13,231 nt of DNA. Source: Nanobdellota archaeon. GTDB lineage: Archaea > Nanobdellota > Nanobdellia > Woesearchaeales > UBA12501. The notes below the pieces were generated by a model that was not told where the DNA came from, ran no database searches, and saw nothing but the letters and a program-made list of their open reading frames with translations. Shown piece after piece: positions 12,236 to 13,231 of this stretch. Position 1 is the first letter of the stretch. The number at the start of each line of letters is the position of its first letter. The stretch is taken from assembly GCA_018812465.1 (NCBI GenBank), contig JAHJCS010000022.1, positions 1 to 13,231 on the forward strand. Direction: 5' to 3'. The position numbers and the translations under genes are program-made.

Positions 12236-13231
12236 TCACTCTTTGACCACTTTAGCTGCTGATATGACCCGGTCTCCTTCCTCAAGCCTCATAAGCCTTA
12301 CTCCCTGCGTATTTCTGCCTATTATTGAGATTCCTGAGACTCCCATCCTTATTATAATACCATTCCTGCTTATCATCATGACTTCATCTTCCTCTTCAAC
12401 AGACTTTATAGCTACAACCTTGCCGTTCCTGTCACTGCATTGGATGTTTATCACTCCAACACCGCCTCTGCCTATCCTTCTGTAATCATCTATCTTGGTC
12501 CTCTTGCCATATCCATTCTCTGTGACTGTGAAGACTGTCTTGGCATCATCTGCTATTATCATGCCAACAACCTCATCCTCTTCCTTGAGCATTATTCCTC
12601 TCACTCCTTTTGATGTCCTTCCTATCGGCCTTGCATCTTTCTCATGGAACTTTATTGCCATGCCCTCTTTTGTCGCCAGCATTATCTGCTTGTCCCCATC
12701 AGTGAGCTCTGCATTGACAAGATTATCACCCTCTTCAAGAGTTATCCCTATTATGCCAGACTGCCTTGGTCTTGAGTAAGCCATTAGATTTGTCTTTTTT
12801 ACCAGCCCTTTCTGGGTAGCCAGCACAAGGTAATGCTTGTCATCGAATTCCTTGACCCTCACAAATGCAGCTATCTTCTCATCCTTGCCCAAGCCTACAA
12901 GGTTCACGACAGCTGTTCCTTTTGCCTGTCTTGATGCTTCTGGTATCCTGAAAACTTTAAGCCAGTGGATATTTCCTTTGTTAGTGAAAAATAATATATA
13001 CGAATGTGATGAAGCAACAAAAAGGTGTTCGATGAAGTCTTCTTCTCTTGTTCCAGCGCCGATTATGCCTCTGCCTCCTCTCTGCTGGGCTCTGTAAGTG
13101 TCTGAGGGTATCCTCTTGATGTATCCAGCATGGCTTATTGTCACAACAACATTCTCTTCTTTTATCAGGTCCTCAATCAGAAGGTCGTCTTCTGCAATCA
13201 GCTCAATCTGGGTTCTTCTCTCATCACCATA
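12236..13231 (-). CDS. gyrA: DNA gyrase subunit A, C-terminal part (5' end outside window)
   Basis: The ATP-dependent topoisomerase II subunit that cuts and passes DNA; the visible 331 residues are the linker and C-terminal DNA-wrapping domain. The frame is open to the window edge (YGDERRTQIELIAEDDLLIE at the edge), so the catalytic N-terminal two thirds lie outside. The GyrA box, which gyrase needs to wrap DNA and introduce negative supercoils, is intact as QQRGGRG. Repeated beta-pinwheel blades follow, each with the pattern of a hydrophobic strand, T-x-x-G and then R/K (FFTNKGNIHWLKV, LATQKGLVKKT, LATKEGMAIKF, TVTENGYGKRT, MISRNGIIIRMG). The end is RLEEGDRVISAAKVVKE, with no long acidic tail. 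In archaea gyrase is regarded as an acquisition from bacteria. gyrB is not seen here. Confidence 0.96.
   Translation of the reverse strand, partial: YGDERRTQIELIAEDDLLIEDLIKEENVVVTISHAGYIKRIPSDTYRAQQRGGRGIIGAGTREEDFIEHLFVASSHSYILFFTNKGNIHWLKVFRIPEASRQAKGTAVVNLVGLGKDEKIAAFVRVKEFDDKHYLVLATQKGLVKKTNLMAYSRPRQSGIIGITLEEGDNLVNAELTDGDKQIMLATKEGMAIKFHEKDARPIGRTSKGVRGIMLKEEDEVVGMIIADDAKTVFTVTENGYGKRTKIDDYRRIGRGGVGVINIQCSDRNGKVVAIKSVEEEDEVMMISRNGIIIRMGVSGISIIGRNTQGVRLMRLEEGDRVISAAKVVKE

Noticed and set aside
12836..13097. Plus-strand frames antisense to gyrA, and similar long antisense frames over other genes
   Set aside because: They mirror real minus-strand genes with intact domains, and lack sensible composition, promoters or ribosome-binding sites.
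1..13231. CRISPR array, transposon, integrase or other mobile element
   Set aside because: No direct-repeat arrays, terminal inverted repeats with a transposase, or recombinase motifs were seen.

Overview
This 13.2 kb window looks like chromosome from a small-genome archaeon, most likely a DPANN lineage (Woesearchaeota/Pacearchaeota-like). The evidence is archaeal-type ribosomal proteins uS13, uS4 and uS11 in archaeal order, a Sec61-beta (SecG) of archaeal form, an archaeal NAC, an archaeal-type RNase P RNA, a tRNA-His, and BRE/TATA promoters of the TTTAAATA or TTTATAAA type. A gyrase A subunit, a bacterial-derived gene found in many archaea, fits as well. Base composition is AT-rich, and Arg is mostly AGA/AGG and Ile often ATA. 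I see no mobile element, prophage or CRISPR array. The lineage is inferred from gene content only.

Layout, left to right (nearly everything is on the minus strand). 1-1476: end of a ribosomal operon, rps13-rps4-rps11, with rps11 cut by the window edge. 1500-1760: its leader, a promoter-linked hairpin, and tRNA-His(GTG) with encoded CCA. 1874-2512: the only plus-strand gene, a small membrane protein whose promoter carries a perfect inverted repeat. 2520-4824: a cluster of two paralogous helical proteins, a MinD/ParA-like ATPase with altered nucleotide-binding motifs, and a four-helix membrane protein. 4866-6684: secG, nac and a CNNM/CorC-type membrane protein with CBS domains, ended by a hairpin terminator. 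6768-7137: RNase P RNA with its own promoter. 7138-7475: no protein gene, but a stretch of about 133 nt with nested complementary segments that could be an undescribed structured RNA. 7476-8600: a THUMP-domain RNA methyltransferase with an unusual catalytic motif IV. 8636-11948: three genes I do not recognise (169 aa soluble, 309 aa multi-pass membrane, 574 aa soluble). 12000-12235: a non-coding gap with palindromes. 12236-13231: C-terminal third of gyrA, running off the window.

The recognisable parts are mainly information-processing and protein-export functions: ribosomal small subunit, tRNA and tRNA processing (RNase P, methyltransferase), nascent-chain handling (NAC), membrane insertion (SecG) and DNA topology (gyrase). 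Leading genes mostly have a TATA box whose first T lies about 28-33 nt before the ATG, implying leaderless mRNAs. Internal genes are coupled by short overlaps or Shine-Dalgarno-like motifs. This spacing rule helped choose several starts.

The best candidates for something new are the MinD-like ATPase with its paralogous helical pair and membrane partner, the structured element at 7241-7379, the possible frameshifted cysteine-containing tail of the 309-aa membrane protein, and the degenerate motif IV of the methyltransferase. None can be confirmed without database and expression evidence.
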